50,134 bases of DNA from positions 1-50,134 of the forward strand of contig CAJWTS010000021.1 in the NCBI GenBank assembly GCA_913047795.1, written 5' to 3'. The DNA is from an uncultured Verrucomicrobiota bacterium (GTDB lineage Bacteria > Verrucomicrobiota > Kiritimatiellia > CAJWTS01). The notes under the pieces were generated by a model. It searched no databases and had not been told where the DNA came from. It saw only the letters and a list, made by a program, of their open reading frames with translations. Positions within the stretch are counted from its first letter, which is position 1, and every line of letters starts with the position of its first letter. Positions 33,141-41,794 of this stretch are shown piece by piece. Position numbers and translations under genes: made by a program.

Positions 33141-33507
33141 TCAGGGTCGCGTGCCGCCAGTCTGGATAAGCTGACAGAACGCCCTCACTCAGAAGAACGC
33201 TGTCTTGATCACCGATCCTCATGGCGGGCCTCCTTCCGGGGTCTGCCCCAGCAATTCGTCAACCCGGTCGATTGACCCGCGTGTCTTCTCCATCGCCGCG
33301 ATGAGAGCGTTCTCCTTTGCTTGCCGAAACGTCATGCGTCGCGGCGATGTGAGGCGAAGGCCCCGCGCCTCCATATCCATCCTGCTCTGATGTTCGTCGC
33401 CCAGCACCGCGACGTGTCCGAACCGATTCTCGTTGCAAGAATCGCGATATTTCTGCTTCTTAGTCCGACGCATGTGTAGGGGACGTACAGGGTTCTTGAG
33501 GGGTTGC
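33141..33507. other. Intergenic stretch with one doubtful small frame
   Basis: The gap between the DUF2304 gene and the secreted protein at 33508 holds a minus-strand frame 33219-33473 (listed separately) and nothing else I can support. The promoter of the region B gene set should lie here, before 33508. Confidence 0.35.
33219..33473 (-). CDS. Small hypothetical protein (doubtful)
   Basis: A frame of 84 codons starting MRRTKKQKYRDSC and ending ELLGQTPEGGPP. Composition is plausible for a small basic protein (helical RQAKENALIAAMEKTRGS), but there is no ribosome-binding site before the ATG and no recognised domain. It would diverge from the secreted protein at 33508 with only 34 bases between the starts. 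I keep it as a possibility. Confidence 0.28.
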   Translation of the reverse strand: MRRTKKQKYRDSCNENRFGHVAVLGDEHQSRMDMEARGLRLTSPRRMTFRQAKENALIAAMEKTRGSIDRVDELLGQTPEGGPP

Positions 33508-35979
33508 ATGACGTGGGACCGGATTGCTGCAACGGTTCTGTTTGCATTCGTTCATGGCGCGACGCTGGCTGATGACATTGCCGTGGAGATCCGCCGCATG
33601 ACCGGAGCGCGGACCCGGATCGTGTGGGCCCACCAGGTACAGGGGGATGTCAAGCGCTGGGGGAGCGGATCAGCGGAGTTCGCGCTGATGGGATTCGACA
33701 CCGAAGCGGGGCGTAGCCGTGTCATTCTTCCCGGACCCGATAGTTTCGCCAATCCGAGTATCACGCCCGATGGCAGCCGCGTTGTCTTCAGCGACGTGGG
33801 GGAAGGGTTCATTTACGTGGTGGACTGGAATGGCGCGAGCCGGACAAAGCTGGCGTCCGGATTTGCGCTCTGCGCATGGGCTGATCCCCTGACCGGTGTC
33901 CAGTGGGTCTACGCCGCGAAAGGGGAATTCTCCGCCCCGATTTTTCGCTTCCAACTCGGAGACCCCGACAGTACGGAAACGGTGTGGAGCCAGGCCTGCG
34001 GTCCGACCAGTGGGTTTCAGGTTTCGGCGGACGGCACACGCGCCGGGTGCGTAAGAAATCATCCCAACGCTGGCACGATTCATTTTCAAGCCGGTCGACA
34101 TGCATCCCATGGCTGGGGCTGCGAGGCCGGGTTCGCGCCCGACAACAGCTACCGCTTCTTTCACATGGGAGAATGGGTCGAACACGCTGGGCTGAACATG
34201 TACGATGCGGATGGCGCCAACAAGCGCGCGATCCATTTCGGAAAATTCCCCGATTCACCGGGAGCCGACGCATGGAATCCTCGCTGGTCGACCGATGTGC
34301 GCTTTCTGACCGTCTCGTCGCCCAATGCCGGACCCGGGCAGGACGTTTATCTCGGTATGTTCGACGCCGGCGTCACGCGGATCGATCATTGGATTCGCAT
34401 CAGCCGCGAAGCGGGACAGGACCTGGGGGCGCACGCGTGGATCGATCCCGGACTCGGGTACCATATTGGGGAAGCGCCGTTCAGCATCGCCATCCCGGCG
34501 CCCGGTGGCGGAACGTGGACCTGGGACTACGGCGACGGCGTCACGCAGGAGGGCTCCGTTGCGCGCCACACGTATGACGTGCCGGGTACCTACGCGCTTG
34601 CGGGTCAGAGGGGTAAGCAGGAGCGTAAGGGCCGCGTGGTGGTTACGTCCAACGCGCCGCCACGGGTCGTAGCGGCGGGCATTCGAGATGCAAGGACACT
34701 CCAGGTCTGGTTCGACGAACCCGTTTGCCTGGATAAGGCCACGGCATCGCTTGATTCCGGGGTGGTTGTTGAAGAGATCGCTTCCGGTCCCACGGGTTCC
34801 GATCTTGTGCTGCGTCTTGCGGGGCGGATGCCGGCACAAGACAGGCTCAGACTCGAGGGCGTGTTCGATCGCGCCGCGATGCATAACCCGGCCCCGGAAT
34901 CGATTCTCATCAAGCGCCCCACGTGGCCCGATGATCGTCGCGACCTGCTTTTTCTCTGGGGGGCTGACGAACGGGAGCGCTTTTACTATGACCCCAGGGC
35001 GGGTCGATTTCTAAAGACATCGCTGACCCGCGATCGCATTGCGCGCGTGGATCGGCAGGGGGGGTTGATCTTGCATGGTGGCCGGTTTGTCGCGAAGGGC
35101 GCCGGCATGGGGCTGCCTATCGCCTGTCGTAAGAACAATGCATTCTCGATCGAAGTCGTGATTGCCGCCGCCGACCTGGCGCAAGGGACGACGAACCAAC
35201 CCGCGCGTATCTTGAGCTGCGATTTTGGCGAGGGGCTTCAGCGCGCGAACGTTGCCCTGTGCCAGGTGGGCGCGAGGCTACAGCTTTATCTTTATCTGAA
35301 AACAGCGGAGAGCGCGGCGGGCGTAAAATCGATCGACCTGTGTGCTCTCGAGCAACTACAGTCGAATCATGTGGTTGTCACGTTCGCCGGCGGTCGGCTC
35401 ACGTGCTACCGGAACGGGAAGCAGATTGGCGACGTGCATTCCCTCGGCGGAGCGTTGGATTGGCGCGATGTACCCTTTCATACCGGATTGAATATCGGCG
35501 GGGCGACGGGCGGCGCGACGCCGTGGTATGGGCGCTTGGAACGCATCGCCATATTCGCGCGGGCCATTGAACGTAAGGAAGCCGTAGCGAACGATCGTGA
35601 CTATCGTAAGTTCATTTCGTCTCGCCCAGGAGTTCCCCGGATTCAAATGCGGGTGAAACTGGCTAGGAAATCGCGTATCCCGTCTGAACAGGAAATTGCT
35701 CCGTATGCCGACGCGCTCGTGGTCAACGAATACGACGTTGTCGATGTGCGCGCCGGTTCCTACAGGCGGAAGACGGTTCGCGTGGCGCAATGGGGACTGA
35801 TCGACCGGCAGGCGACGGCGTTGAAGGAAGTGGCCCCCGGAGCCGTCGTGGATCTGGTTCTGGAACCTTTCGACATGCACTCCGAGGTTGAAAACGATCC
35901 CCTGCGCGATACGTTGGATTTTGACGTCGACGCTGACCTGTTTCTCGACGTCACCGTACCGCCGGCCGATGAGCCGTGA
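33508..35979 (+). CDS. Secreted multidomain protein: beta-propeller-like, PKD, Ig-like and LamG-like
   Basis: An 823-residue exported protein. TWDRIAATVLFAFVHGATLA at residues 2-21 is a signal peptide. Residues about 30-300 look like a TolB-type propeller (repeats such as NPSITPDGSRVVFSD and FQVSADGTRAGCVRN). A PKD domain follows (WTWDYGDGVTQEGS near 336-349, then HTYDVPGTYAL), then an Ig/SwmB-like piece (IRDARTLQVWFDEPVCLDKA). Residues about 480-700 resemble a LamG/concanavalin-type domain (CYRNGKQIGDVHSLG, HTGLNIGGATGG). ATG 33508 has a good GAGGGG site 5 bases upstream. It opens the gene set 33508-40359. It may bind or process a carbohydrate outside the cell; no catalytic residues are evident. 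Confidence 0.78.
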   Translation: MTWDRIAATVLFAFVHGATLADDIAVEIRRMTGARTRIVWAHQVQGDVKRWGSGSAEFALMGFDTEAGRSRVILPGPDSFANPSITPDGSRVVFSDVGEGFIYVVDWNGASRTKLASGFALCAWADPLTGVQWVYAAKGEFSAPIFRFQLGDPDSTETVWSQACGPTSGFQVSADGTRAGCVRNHPNAGTIHFQAGRHASHGWGCEAGFAPDNSYRFFHMGEWVEHAGLNMYDADGANKRAIHFGKFPDSPGADAWNPRWSTDVRFLTVSSPNAGPGQDVYLGMFDAGVTRIDHWIRISREAGQDLGAHAWIDPGLGYHIGEAPFSIAIPAPGGGTWTWDYGDGVTQEGSVARHTYDVPGTYALAGQRGKQERKGRVVVTSNAPPRVVAAGIRDARTLQVWFDEPVCLDKATASLDSGVVVEEIASGPTGSDLVLRLAGRMPAQDRLRLEGVFDRAAMHNPAPESILIKRPTWPDDRRDLLFLWGADERERFYYDPRAGRFLKTSLTRDRIARVDRQGGLILHGGRFVAKGAGMGLPIACRKNNAFSIEVVIAAADLAQGTTNQPARILSCDFGEGLQRANVALCQVGARLQLYLYLKTAESAAGVKSIDLCALEQLQSNHVVVTFAGGRLTCYRNGKQIGDVHSLGGALDWRDVPFHTGLNIGGATGGATPWYGRLERIAIFARAIERKEAVANDRDYRKFISSRPGVPRIQMRVKLARKSRIPSEQEIAPYADALVVNEYDVVDVRAGSYRRKTVRVAQWGLIDRQATALKEVAPGAVVDLVLEPFDMHSEVENDPLRDTLDFDVDADLFLDVTVPPADEP

Positions 35980-35987
35980 GGACCACA

Positions 35988-36764
35988 ATGCAACCAATCA
36001 TCATTGGCGCCGGACGTGGCAGCCGCCTGAATGCGTTGACCGACGAGCAGCCCAAGTGCTACGCGCCGGTCGGCGGTCGACCGATTCTGGACTGGATACT
36101 CGAATCGTTTTCGGATGCCGGGCTCGGAGATCCCGTGTTCGTCGGCGGTTACCGCATCGAGATGATCCGCGATGATTACCCGGCCATGACCTTCTGTCAC
36201 AACGCGGCCTGGAAGAATAACAATATCCTGGCTTCCTTGTTTCACGCCGAGGAACATATGGCGGGTGGATTTGTCTGCGCGTACTCGGACATCCTTTTTC
36301 GCGACACGGTTGTGCGTCGCGCGCTCGAGCACGACGGTGACATTGTGCTCTGCGTGGATTCACACTGGCGCGAGCGGTACACGGAACGTTCGCAACACCC
36401 GGAGACCGATGCGGAGAAGGTCACGGCGCATGGCGATCGGGTCGCCGAGATCGGGCGTAACATCGCCGCCGACATCGTTGCTGGCGAGTATATCGGTGTA
36501 GCCAGGTTCTCGGCGCAGGGCGCGGCGACTTTGCGGGAACATTATCATCGTGTCCGCGACCAACATGCGGGCAAGCCGTGGCGCATTGCAGAGGTCTTCG
36601 AAAAGGCGTTCCTCATCGAGTTGATCCAGGAGATGATTGAGCAGGGGGTCGTGATCCACATGGTCGCCACGGAAGGGGACTATATGGAGATCGACACCGA
36701 ACAAGATTACGCCCTGGCTAACGAAGTCTGGGTCAAGTCGTTTCCGCGCACGGAGGCACCGTAA
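35988..36764 (+). CDS. Sugar/choline-phosphate nucleotidyltransferase (LicC-like)
   Basis: A 258-residue NTP transferase. It starts MQPIIIGAGRGSRLNALTDE, the nucleotide-binding G-x-G-x-R loop, followed by QPKCYAPVGGRPILDWIL (catalytic Lys). WKNNNILASLFHAEEHM near 67-83 is the NN-I-x-S-L block of LicC-like cytidylyltransferases, and CAYSDILFRD near 89-98 has the metal-binding Asp. EGDYMEIDTEQDYALAN near the end is also typical. The ATG at 35988 has a GTGAGGA site and lies 8 bases after the upstream TGA. It should activate a small phosphorylated group (choline phosphate or a sugar phosphate) as an NDP derivative. Confidence 0.8.
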   Translation: MQPIIIGAGRGSRLNALTDEQPKCYAPVGGRPILDWILESFSDAGLGDPVFVGGYRIEMIRDDYPAMTFCHNAAWKNNNILASLFHAEEHMAGGFVCAYSDILFRDTVVRRALEHDGDIVLCVDSHWRERYTERSQHPETDAEKVTAHGDRVAEIGRNIAADIVAGEYIGVARFSAQGAATLREHYHRVRDQHAGKPWRIAEVFEKAFLIELIQEMIEQGVVIHMVATEGDYMEIDTEQDYALANEVWVKSFPRTEAP

Positions 36765-36767
36765 GCG

Positions 36768-37847
36768 ATGGCTGCGACAGGCGACTATGGTGTATTGTTC
36801 CCTGCCAGTGTCGTAGGCTCGATGCCGCGTACCGAGGCGGTCAGGGATCTGATTGCGGGCGCCGCCGGCCTGTCGCTGGAAGCGCACGCGCAACAGATGG
36901 ACGCGGCGGTCAGGGAGATCGTTGCCGTTCAGGAGCGGGCCGGACTCGACGTTATTACGGACGGCGAATGGCGCCGCAAATCCTATATCGGCGTGATCGC
37001 AGAACTGGCACATGGATTTGAGTTGGGCCGGAACCCCGCCGACGGGCGACCGTGGACGATCGTTGTCGATCGCCTCGAACCCAAGCATACGGGATTCATC
37101 GCGCAAGAGGTCACTTTCCTTAAATCGATTTCGCGCAAGATGATCAAGGCGACGCTGCCGTCGCCGGCTCTGTTGGGGGAGCGCATGTGGGATCCCGATC
37201 GGTCGAGAAAGGCATACCCCTCGCGCGACGACTTCGTGCGCGCCTGTGTTCCGATCCTGCGTCTGGAACTCGACCGATTGCAGCAGGCCGGCGCGACAAT
37301 TGTTCAGATCGACGATCCACATCTCTGTCTCTTCGTGGACGAGGACGTACGCGGTCAGCATGACGACCCGGATGCGGCGGCCACGTTTGCGGTGACGATG
37401 ACAAATGAATTGGTGGGCGACATGCCGGGCCTGAAACTGGCCGTCCATCTCTGCCGGCGCGCCGGCGCACGCGTCCGCGGCGAGGCCCAGTTTCGCGGCA
37501 GCTTTCAGCCGATCTTGAAGCAACTCAATTTACTCAAGGTGCATCATCTGACCATGGAATTCACGGCGCCCGGTTCGGGCGATATGGCCGTGCTCGAAGA
37601 ATTGCGCGACGATTTCGAGATCGGGCTGGGCTGCGTGGACTGTACGCCCGGAACGATTGACTCGACCGATACGATTGTCGAGCGCGTCGAGCTTGCGCTG
37701 CGCCACGTCGCACCGGAGCGGATCACCCTGAACCCCGACTGCGGGTTTGCACCTGGCTCCGCGGCCGAGGTCAGCATCGACGAGGTATCCCAAAAACTAC
37801 AGAACGAGGCCGAAGCCGCGTGCCGGCTGCGCGATCGTTACGCCTAG
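36768..37847 (+). CDS. Core-only MetE-like methyltransferase (cobalamin-independent methionine synthase family)
   Basis: A 359-residue protein corresponding to only the C-terminal catalytic half of MetE. VITDGEWRRKSYIGV near 64-78 and TIVQIDDPHLCLF near 180-192 line the substrate site. The zinc ligands appear as H227 and C229 (VHLCRR), E264 (MEFTAP) and C325 (NPDCGF). Core-MetE enzymes lack the folate-binding N-terminal half and may use methylcobalamin or another methyl donor; the family also includes thiol alkyltransferases. It begins 3 bases after the upstream stop and ends 4 bases before the ligase, so it is in the same operon. A role outside methionine synthesis is possible. Confidence 0.82.
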   Translation: MAATGDYGVLFPASVVGSMPRTEAVRDLIAGAAGLSLEAHAQQMDAAVREIVAVQERAGLDVITDGEWRRKSYIGVIAELAHGFELGRNPADGRPWTIVVDRLEPKHTGFIAQEVTFLKSISRKMIKATLPSPALLGERMWDPDRSRKAYPSRDDFVRACVPILRLELDRLQQAGATIVQIDDPHLCLFVDEDVRGQHDDPDAAATFAVTMTNELVGDMPGLKLAVHLCRRAGARVRGEAQFRGSFQPILKQLNLLKVHHLTMEFTAPGSGDMAVLEELRDDFEIGLGCVDCTPGTIDSTDTIVERVELALRHVAPERITLNPDCGFAPGSAAEVSIDEVSQKLQNEAEAACRLRDRYA

Positions 37848-37851
37848 GCTG

Positions 37852-39183
37852 ATGACTCCGCCGCATTCACAGAAGTCGCCATTGTCGTACCATCTCTGCG
37901 GCGTAGGGGGGATCGGCATGAGTGCGCTGGCGCAGGTACTGGTCGGGCAAGGGCATCGTGTCTCCGGATCCGATCGCGCCCTGGCCGGCGATGCCGCTCC
38001 GCCGATCTTCGGGCAACTCGCGAACGGCGGTGTCGTGTTGTGCCCGCAGGACGGTAGCGGGGTGACGTCCGGCACGGAGGCGGTCATCGTCAGCAGCGCG
38101 ATTGAGGATGATAATCCGGATCTCGGCGCGGCTGACCGGCTCGGTATTCCCGTCCAGCATCGCGCGGAGCGACTGGCGGAACTGGCCGGCCAGGGGAAAT
38201 GCCTGGCCGTGACGGGCACGTCCGGAAAGACGACGGTCACCGCCCTCGCCGGATGGGTCCTGGCAGAGCTTGGCGCGGACCCCACCGTTGTGAACGGTGG
38301 ATCGACGACGGGCTGGATCGCGGACGACCGGGTCGGCAACGTGCGCATCGGCACGCCGGACCTGTGGGTGGTTGAGGCCGACGAGAGCGACCGTTCGCTG
38401 CTCAACTTTCATCCGGAGTGGGCGATTATTACCAATGTCTCCAGGGATCACTTCGAACTCGATGATTTGCAGGCCATGTTTCAGCGTTTCGCCGATCAGA
38501 CCGCCGCGTTCGTCGTCACGGATTCCGACCTCGACGCGAACTTGGATATGAGCTCGGTGCATGGCTCGGCGGAGGGCATCCGTTTTGTCTATGGGGAGAC
38601 CGAGTTTTCGCTCGCGCTGATCGGAGAACACAACGTACGCAATGCCTTGCAGGTTGTGTTGATGGTCGAGCAAATGGGGTATGCCCTGGCCGACGTCGCG
38701 GTGGCCCTCGAGTCGTTCCCGGGTGTTCATCGACGACTCGAGCGAGTCGGACAGGCCGCTGGTGTGACGGTCTTTGACGACTACGCACATAACCCATCCA
38801 AGATCACAGCGGCCTGGGCGGCCGTGCGAAAGATATCGAACCGGGTGTTCGGCATCTGGCAGCCGCACGGCTACGGGCCGCTGGCGCACATGTATGATGA
38901 ACTACTCGAATGTTTCACTGCGCTGGCGCGGGAGGAAGACCGGGTTTTCGTGCGACCTGTTTTCTACGCCGGCGGCACGACGACGCGGACGGTATCATCC
39001 GATCAGTTCGTGGCCGATCTGCGCGCGCGCGGGGTGAACGTGGACCTCGCAGCCGGTGCCCAGGACGTCGTCGCGGGTGCCGGTGTAGATATGCAGGAGG
39101 GCGATGCCGTGCTGAGCATGGGTGCCCGCGATCCGTTGTTGCCGGAGTACGCGCGCGCGATCGTCGATGCTATCGCGCGATAA
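37852..39183 (+). CDS. Mur ligase-family protein (MurC/Mpl-like)
   Basis: A 443-residue three-domain ATP-dependent amide ligase. YHLCGVGGIGMSALAQVLVG near residue 12-31 is the UDP-binding N-terminal domain of MurC/Mpl; VTGTSGKTTVTALAGWVL near 120-137 is the ATP site; VVEADESDRSLLNFHPEWAI follows, and GEHNVRNALQVVLMVEQMG and FDDYAHNPSKITAAW belong to the middle and C-terminal domains. MurC joins L-alanine, and Mpl a tripeptide, to UDP-MurNAc. Alanine dehydrogenase follows 66 bases later. Position outside a cell-division cluster suggests a paralogue with a special substrate; that is inference. ATG 37852 lies 4 bases after the upstream TAG. Confidence 0.82.
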   Translation: MTPPHSQKSPLSYHLCGVGGIGMSALAQVLVGQGHRVSGSDRALAGDAAPPIFGQLANGGVVLCPQDGSGVTSGTEAVIVSSAIEDDNPDLGAADRLGIPVQHRAERLAELAGQGKCLAVTGTSGKTTVTALAGWVLAELGADPTVVNGGSTTGWIADDRVGNVRIGTPDLWVVEADESDRSLLNFHPEWAIITNVSRDHFELDDLQAMFQRFADQTAAFVVTDSDLDANLDMSSVHGSAEGIRFVYGETEFSLALIGEHNVRNALQVVLMVEQMGYALADVAVALESFPGVHRRLERVGQAAGVTVFDDYAHNPSKITAAWAAVRKISNRVFGIWQPHGYGPLAHMYDELLECFTALAREEDRVFVRPVFYAGGTTTRTVSSDQFVADLRARGVNVDLAAGAQDVVAGAGVDMQEGDAVLSMGARDPLLPEYARAIVDAIAR

Positions 39184-39222
39184 CCACGCGCGGCGCCAAA
39201 TTCTGAGTATAGACTCGGCGGC

Positions 39223-39251
39223 TTGTTGTCCCGATTCCGGGGTGGCATAAT
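39223..39251 (+). promoter_or_regulatory. Candidate sigma-70 promoter in front of alanine dehydrogenase
   Basis: TTGTTG (39223-39228) and CATAAT (39246-39251) are 17 bases apart, the ideal spacing. Transcription would begin about 39257-39259, right at the second in-frame ATG (39259), giving a leaderless message. No ribosome-binding site precedes either ATG (39250 or 39259), which fits. Experimental proof is lacking. Confidence 0.35.
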
Positions 39252-39258
39252 GCGCGGA

Positions 39259-40359
39259 ATGAAGATCGGCATTCCAGGCGAGATCAAGACGAACGAACAC
39301 CGCATCGCCTGTACCCCGGGCGGCGTGCGTTCGCTTGTCGCAGCGGGCAACCAGGTTCTGGTCGAACGCGGCGCGGGAACGGGAAGCGGGTTTGCGGATC
39401 GGGAATACGAGAGGGTCGGCGCGACGATCGTGTCCGGCGCCGAGGAGGCCTGGTCCGCCGAGATGGTGTACAAGGTCAAGGAACCGGTTGCGGAGGAGTA
39501 CCGCTTTCTGCGCGACGATCTTCTTCTGTTTACCTACCTGCACCTCGCCGCCGACCTTGCGCTGACGCAGGAGCTGATGAAGGCGAAGACGACCGGTGTG
39601 GCGTACGAGACGGTGCAGATCGGGCGACGGTTGCCCCTGCTTGAGCCGATGAGCGAGATCGCGGGGCGCATGAGCCCGGTCCTGGGTGCCTATTTCCTGG
39701 GCAAAAATGTCGGCGGCAGCGGCGTCCTGCTCGGTGGCGTTCCCGGTGTTTTGCCGGCCAAGGTTGTCGTGTTCGGCGGCGGCACATCCGGATTCGATGC
39801 GGCCCGGGTAGCAAGCGGGATGGAGGCCGACGTGACGGTGCTGGAACTCGACATGGACCGCCTGCGGCACATCGACATCACGTTTCATGGTTCGATCCGG
39901 ACTTTGTATTCGAAGGAACAGAACATCCTGGACGCGATTCCATCGGCGGACCTTGTCATCGGCGCGGTCCTGATTCCCGGTGCGCTGGCGCCGAAGCTCA
40001 TGACGCGCGAACTCCTGCGCATGATGAAACCCGGCTCCGTTTTTGTGGATATCGCGATTGACCAGGGTGGTTGCTCCGAGACGTCACGACCGACAACACA
40101 TGACGATCCGATTTACACCGAGGAAGGTGTGATTCACTATTGCGTTGCCAATATGCCGGGCACCTACTCTCGCACGGCGACGCAGGCGCTCACCAACGTC
40201 ACATTACCCTACGCCTTGAAACTCGCCGTCGACGGGTTGGACGGCGCGCTGGTCAAGGCGCCCGAACTGCTGCCGGGGGTCAATACGCGGGCCGGCAAGC
40301 TGACCAACGAGCAGGTTGCGGACGCACACGGTCTGGCCTACGAGCCATTGCCGGGCTAG
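39259..40359 (+). CDS. ald: Alanine dehydrogenase
   Basis: A 366-residue enzyme converting pyruvate, ammonium and NADH to L-alanine and back. It starts MKIGIPGEIKTNEHRIACTP, with the family's conserved Arg. Further features are VYKVKEPVAEEY near 71-82, the active-site His in FTYLHLAAD near 91-99, the Rossmann loop FGGGTSGFDAARVASGM near 172-188, HIDITFHGSIRTLYS and the Asp in VDIAIDQGGCSET. NMPGTYSRTATQALTNVTLP near the end is diagnostic. Length is normal (about 370). ATG 39250 (three residues longer) is an alternative. Its position after a Mur-type ligase suggests supply of L-alanine. Confidence 0.93.
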   Translation: MKIGIPGEIKTNEHRIACTPGGVRSLVAAGNQVLVERGAGTGSGFADREYERVGATIVSGAEEAWSAEMVYKVKEPVAEEYRFLRDDLLLFTYLHLAADLALTQELMKAKTTGVAYETVQIGRRLPLLEPMSEIAGRMSPVLGAYFLGKNVGGSGVLLGGVPGVLPAKVVVFGGGTSGFDAARVASGMEADVTVLELDMDRLRHIDITFHGSIRTLYSKEQNILDAIPSADLVIGAVLIPGALAPKLMTRELLRMMKPGSVFVDIAIDQGGCSETSRPTTHDDPIYTEEGVIHYCVANMPGTYSRTATQALTNVTLPYALKLAVDGLDGALVKAPELLPGVNTRAGKLTNEQVADAHGLAYEPLPG

Positions 40360-40544
40360 CTTCGAGACACGTCTCGATAGGTTGTCCCTAGATCGTGATC
40401 GTTCGGCCGGCCCGTCCAGTCGGCAAAATTCTCGATGCCGACATGGACCCAGCCCTCCATGATGCGGAGATACCGACGGCTCAAGGCGGTTTCCGGATGT
40501 ATGAACCGCGGAGCACGGCGTGTGTTGGTCTGACGACGCTTCAT
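40356..40544 (-). CDS. Small hypothetical protein (possible)
   Basis: A 62-codon frame starting MKRRQTNTRRAPRFIH and ending TTYRDVSRS, with a protein-like middle (RRYLRIMEGWVHVGIENFAD). Its stop shares bases with the ald stop, so the two would converge and overlap by a few bases. A purine-rich AAAAAGAAC precedes the ATG. I do not recognise a family. It could be real or the edge of a decayed gene. Confidence 0.33.
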   Translation of the reverse strand: MKRRQTNTRRAPRFIHPETALSRRYLRIMEGWVHVGIENFADWTGRPNDHDLGTTYRDVSRS

Positions 40545-40795
40545 GTTCTTTTTCGCGAGCCCACAGGATCGGTGATGCGAGGTTGGCTATCTTCGGCAAC
40601 TCACGATGCCGAGCGCAACGGTAAAGGAGCGGTCACGATGGTCTCGGAGCTTACAGCGTATGGCGACCGGCTTATGGATCCGGGACAGGTAGGATCGTGA
40701 AAAGAAGGGCGTCGCCGGCTTCCATGAATATTCCAACGTCACCATCAGCGCTTTCCATCCGGTTCGGCCGGGACTACGATTCAGGCAGAGTCCTA
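40545..40795. other. Intergenic stretch upstream of pdxA
   Basis: Nothing recognisable on either strand. It probably contains the pdxA promoter; no convincing -35/-10 pair can be picked. Confidence 0.35.
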
Positions 40796-41794
40796 ATGGA
40801 AGATAAGCCAACAGTGCCCCGCATTGCGTTAACCATGGGCGATCCGGCCGGGATCGGGCCGGAGATCTGTCTGCACGCCCTGGCGGAGGCGTCGTTGCGA
40901 GCCCATTGTGTGCCGATCGTGTTTGGCGATGCCGCCACGCTTGTCCGCGTGGCGGAGACCTGTGGACAACCGCTGCCGGAGTTGATTAGTGATGACGTGA
41001 GGCAGTTGACGGACGCGACAGTCCCGATGGTCCTCGATCTGGGCGGCGTCGCCGTGGACGCCATGACGCCGGGTGTGGTCGATGCAGCCAACGGCCGCGC
41101 GGCGATGGCTTACATCGAAGCCGCCATCCAGCAGGCGCTGGCGGGAAGCGTCGACGCTATTTGTACGGCGCCGATCAACAAGGAAGCATTGCACGCGGCC
41201 GGAATCGAATTTCCGGGACATACCGAGATTCTCGCGGAGCGGACGGGTGCGGCCCGCACATGCATGCTGATGACTTCCGATGAACTTACCTGCAGTTTCG
41301 TTACCATGCACATTGGTTACAGTGCGGTGCCTGCCGCGCTCAACGTGGAACGAATCGTGGATGTGATCGAGTTGACGACCAGGGCGATTCACCGTTTGCA
41401 GGGGCGGGCCGCGCGACTCATTGTCTGCGGATTGAATCCGCACGCCGGCGAGCAAGGGCTCTTCGGGAATCGCGAGGAGGAACAGGTCATCGCTCCTGCA
41501 GTAGCGCGCGCACGCGAGCGTGGATTCAACGTGGAAGGGCCGATCGCGCCGGACACGGCGTTCCTTCCTCAGCGCCGGCGGGATGTCGATGCCTTCATCT
41601 GCATGTACCATGATCAGGGGCTTATACCGGTCAAGATGCTGGCGTTTGAAAGCGCGGTGAACATCACGCTGGGTCTGCCGATTGTGCGCACGTCAGTGGA
41701 TCACGGCACAGCTTTTGATATTGCCTGGCAGGGTAAGGCTGATCCCGGCAGTTTGTTCAAGGCCCTGCGGATGGCAGCCACGCTGGTCGGTTAG
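40796..41794 (+). CDS. pdxA: 4-hydroxythreonine-4-phosphate dehydrogenase
   Basis: A 332-residue enzyme of the DXP-dependent vitamin B6 pathway; it oxidises 4-phosphohydroxy-L-threonine with NAD. It begins MEDKPTVPRIALTMGDPAGI, the hallmark MGDPAGIGPE. APINKEALHAAGIEFPGHTE near 156-175 contains a metal-binding His. CGLNPHAGEQGLFGNREE, MYHDQGLIPVKMLAFE and RTSVDHGTAFDIAWQGKAD carry the rest. ATG 40796 gives normal length; an upstream start would add 33 unrelated residues. Its stop overlaps that of the convergent gene at 41791. Confidence 0.95.
   Translation: MEDKPTVPRIALTMGDPAGIGPEICLHALAEASLRAHCVPIVFGDAATLVRVAETCGQPLPELISDDVRQLTDATVPMVLDLGGVAVDAMTPGVVDAANGRAAMAYIEAAIQQALAGSVDAICTAPINKEALHAAGIEFPGHTEILAERTGAARTCMLMTSDELTCSFVTMHIGYSAVPAALNVERIVDVIELTTRAIHRLQGRAARLIVCGLNPHAGEQGLFGNREEEQVIAPAVARARERGFNVEGPIAPDTAFLPQRRRDVDAFICMYHDQGLIPVKMLAFESAVNITLGLPIVRTSVDHGTAFDIAWQGKADPGSLFKALRMAATLVG

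Noticed and set aside
33903..34577. Second plus-strand frame inside the PKD/LamG protein
   Set aside because: Arg-rich +1-type shadow of the larger frame that has the signal peptide and domains.
36360..37523. Minus-strand frame of about 387 codons
   Set aside because: Antisense to the LicC-like and MetE-like genes, both with full catalytic motifs on the plus strand; the composition is typical of a shadow frame in GC-rich DNA.
38995..39888. Minus-strand frame of about 297 codons
   Set aside because: Antisense to the ligase end and ald; ald motifs are complete on the plus strand.
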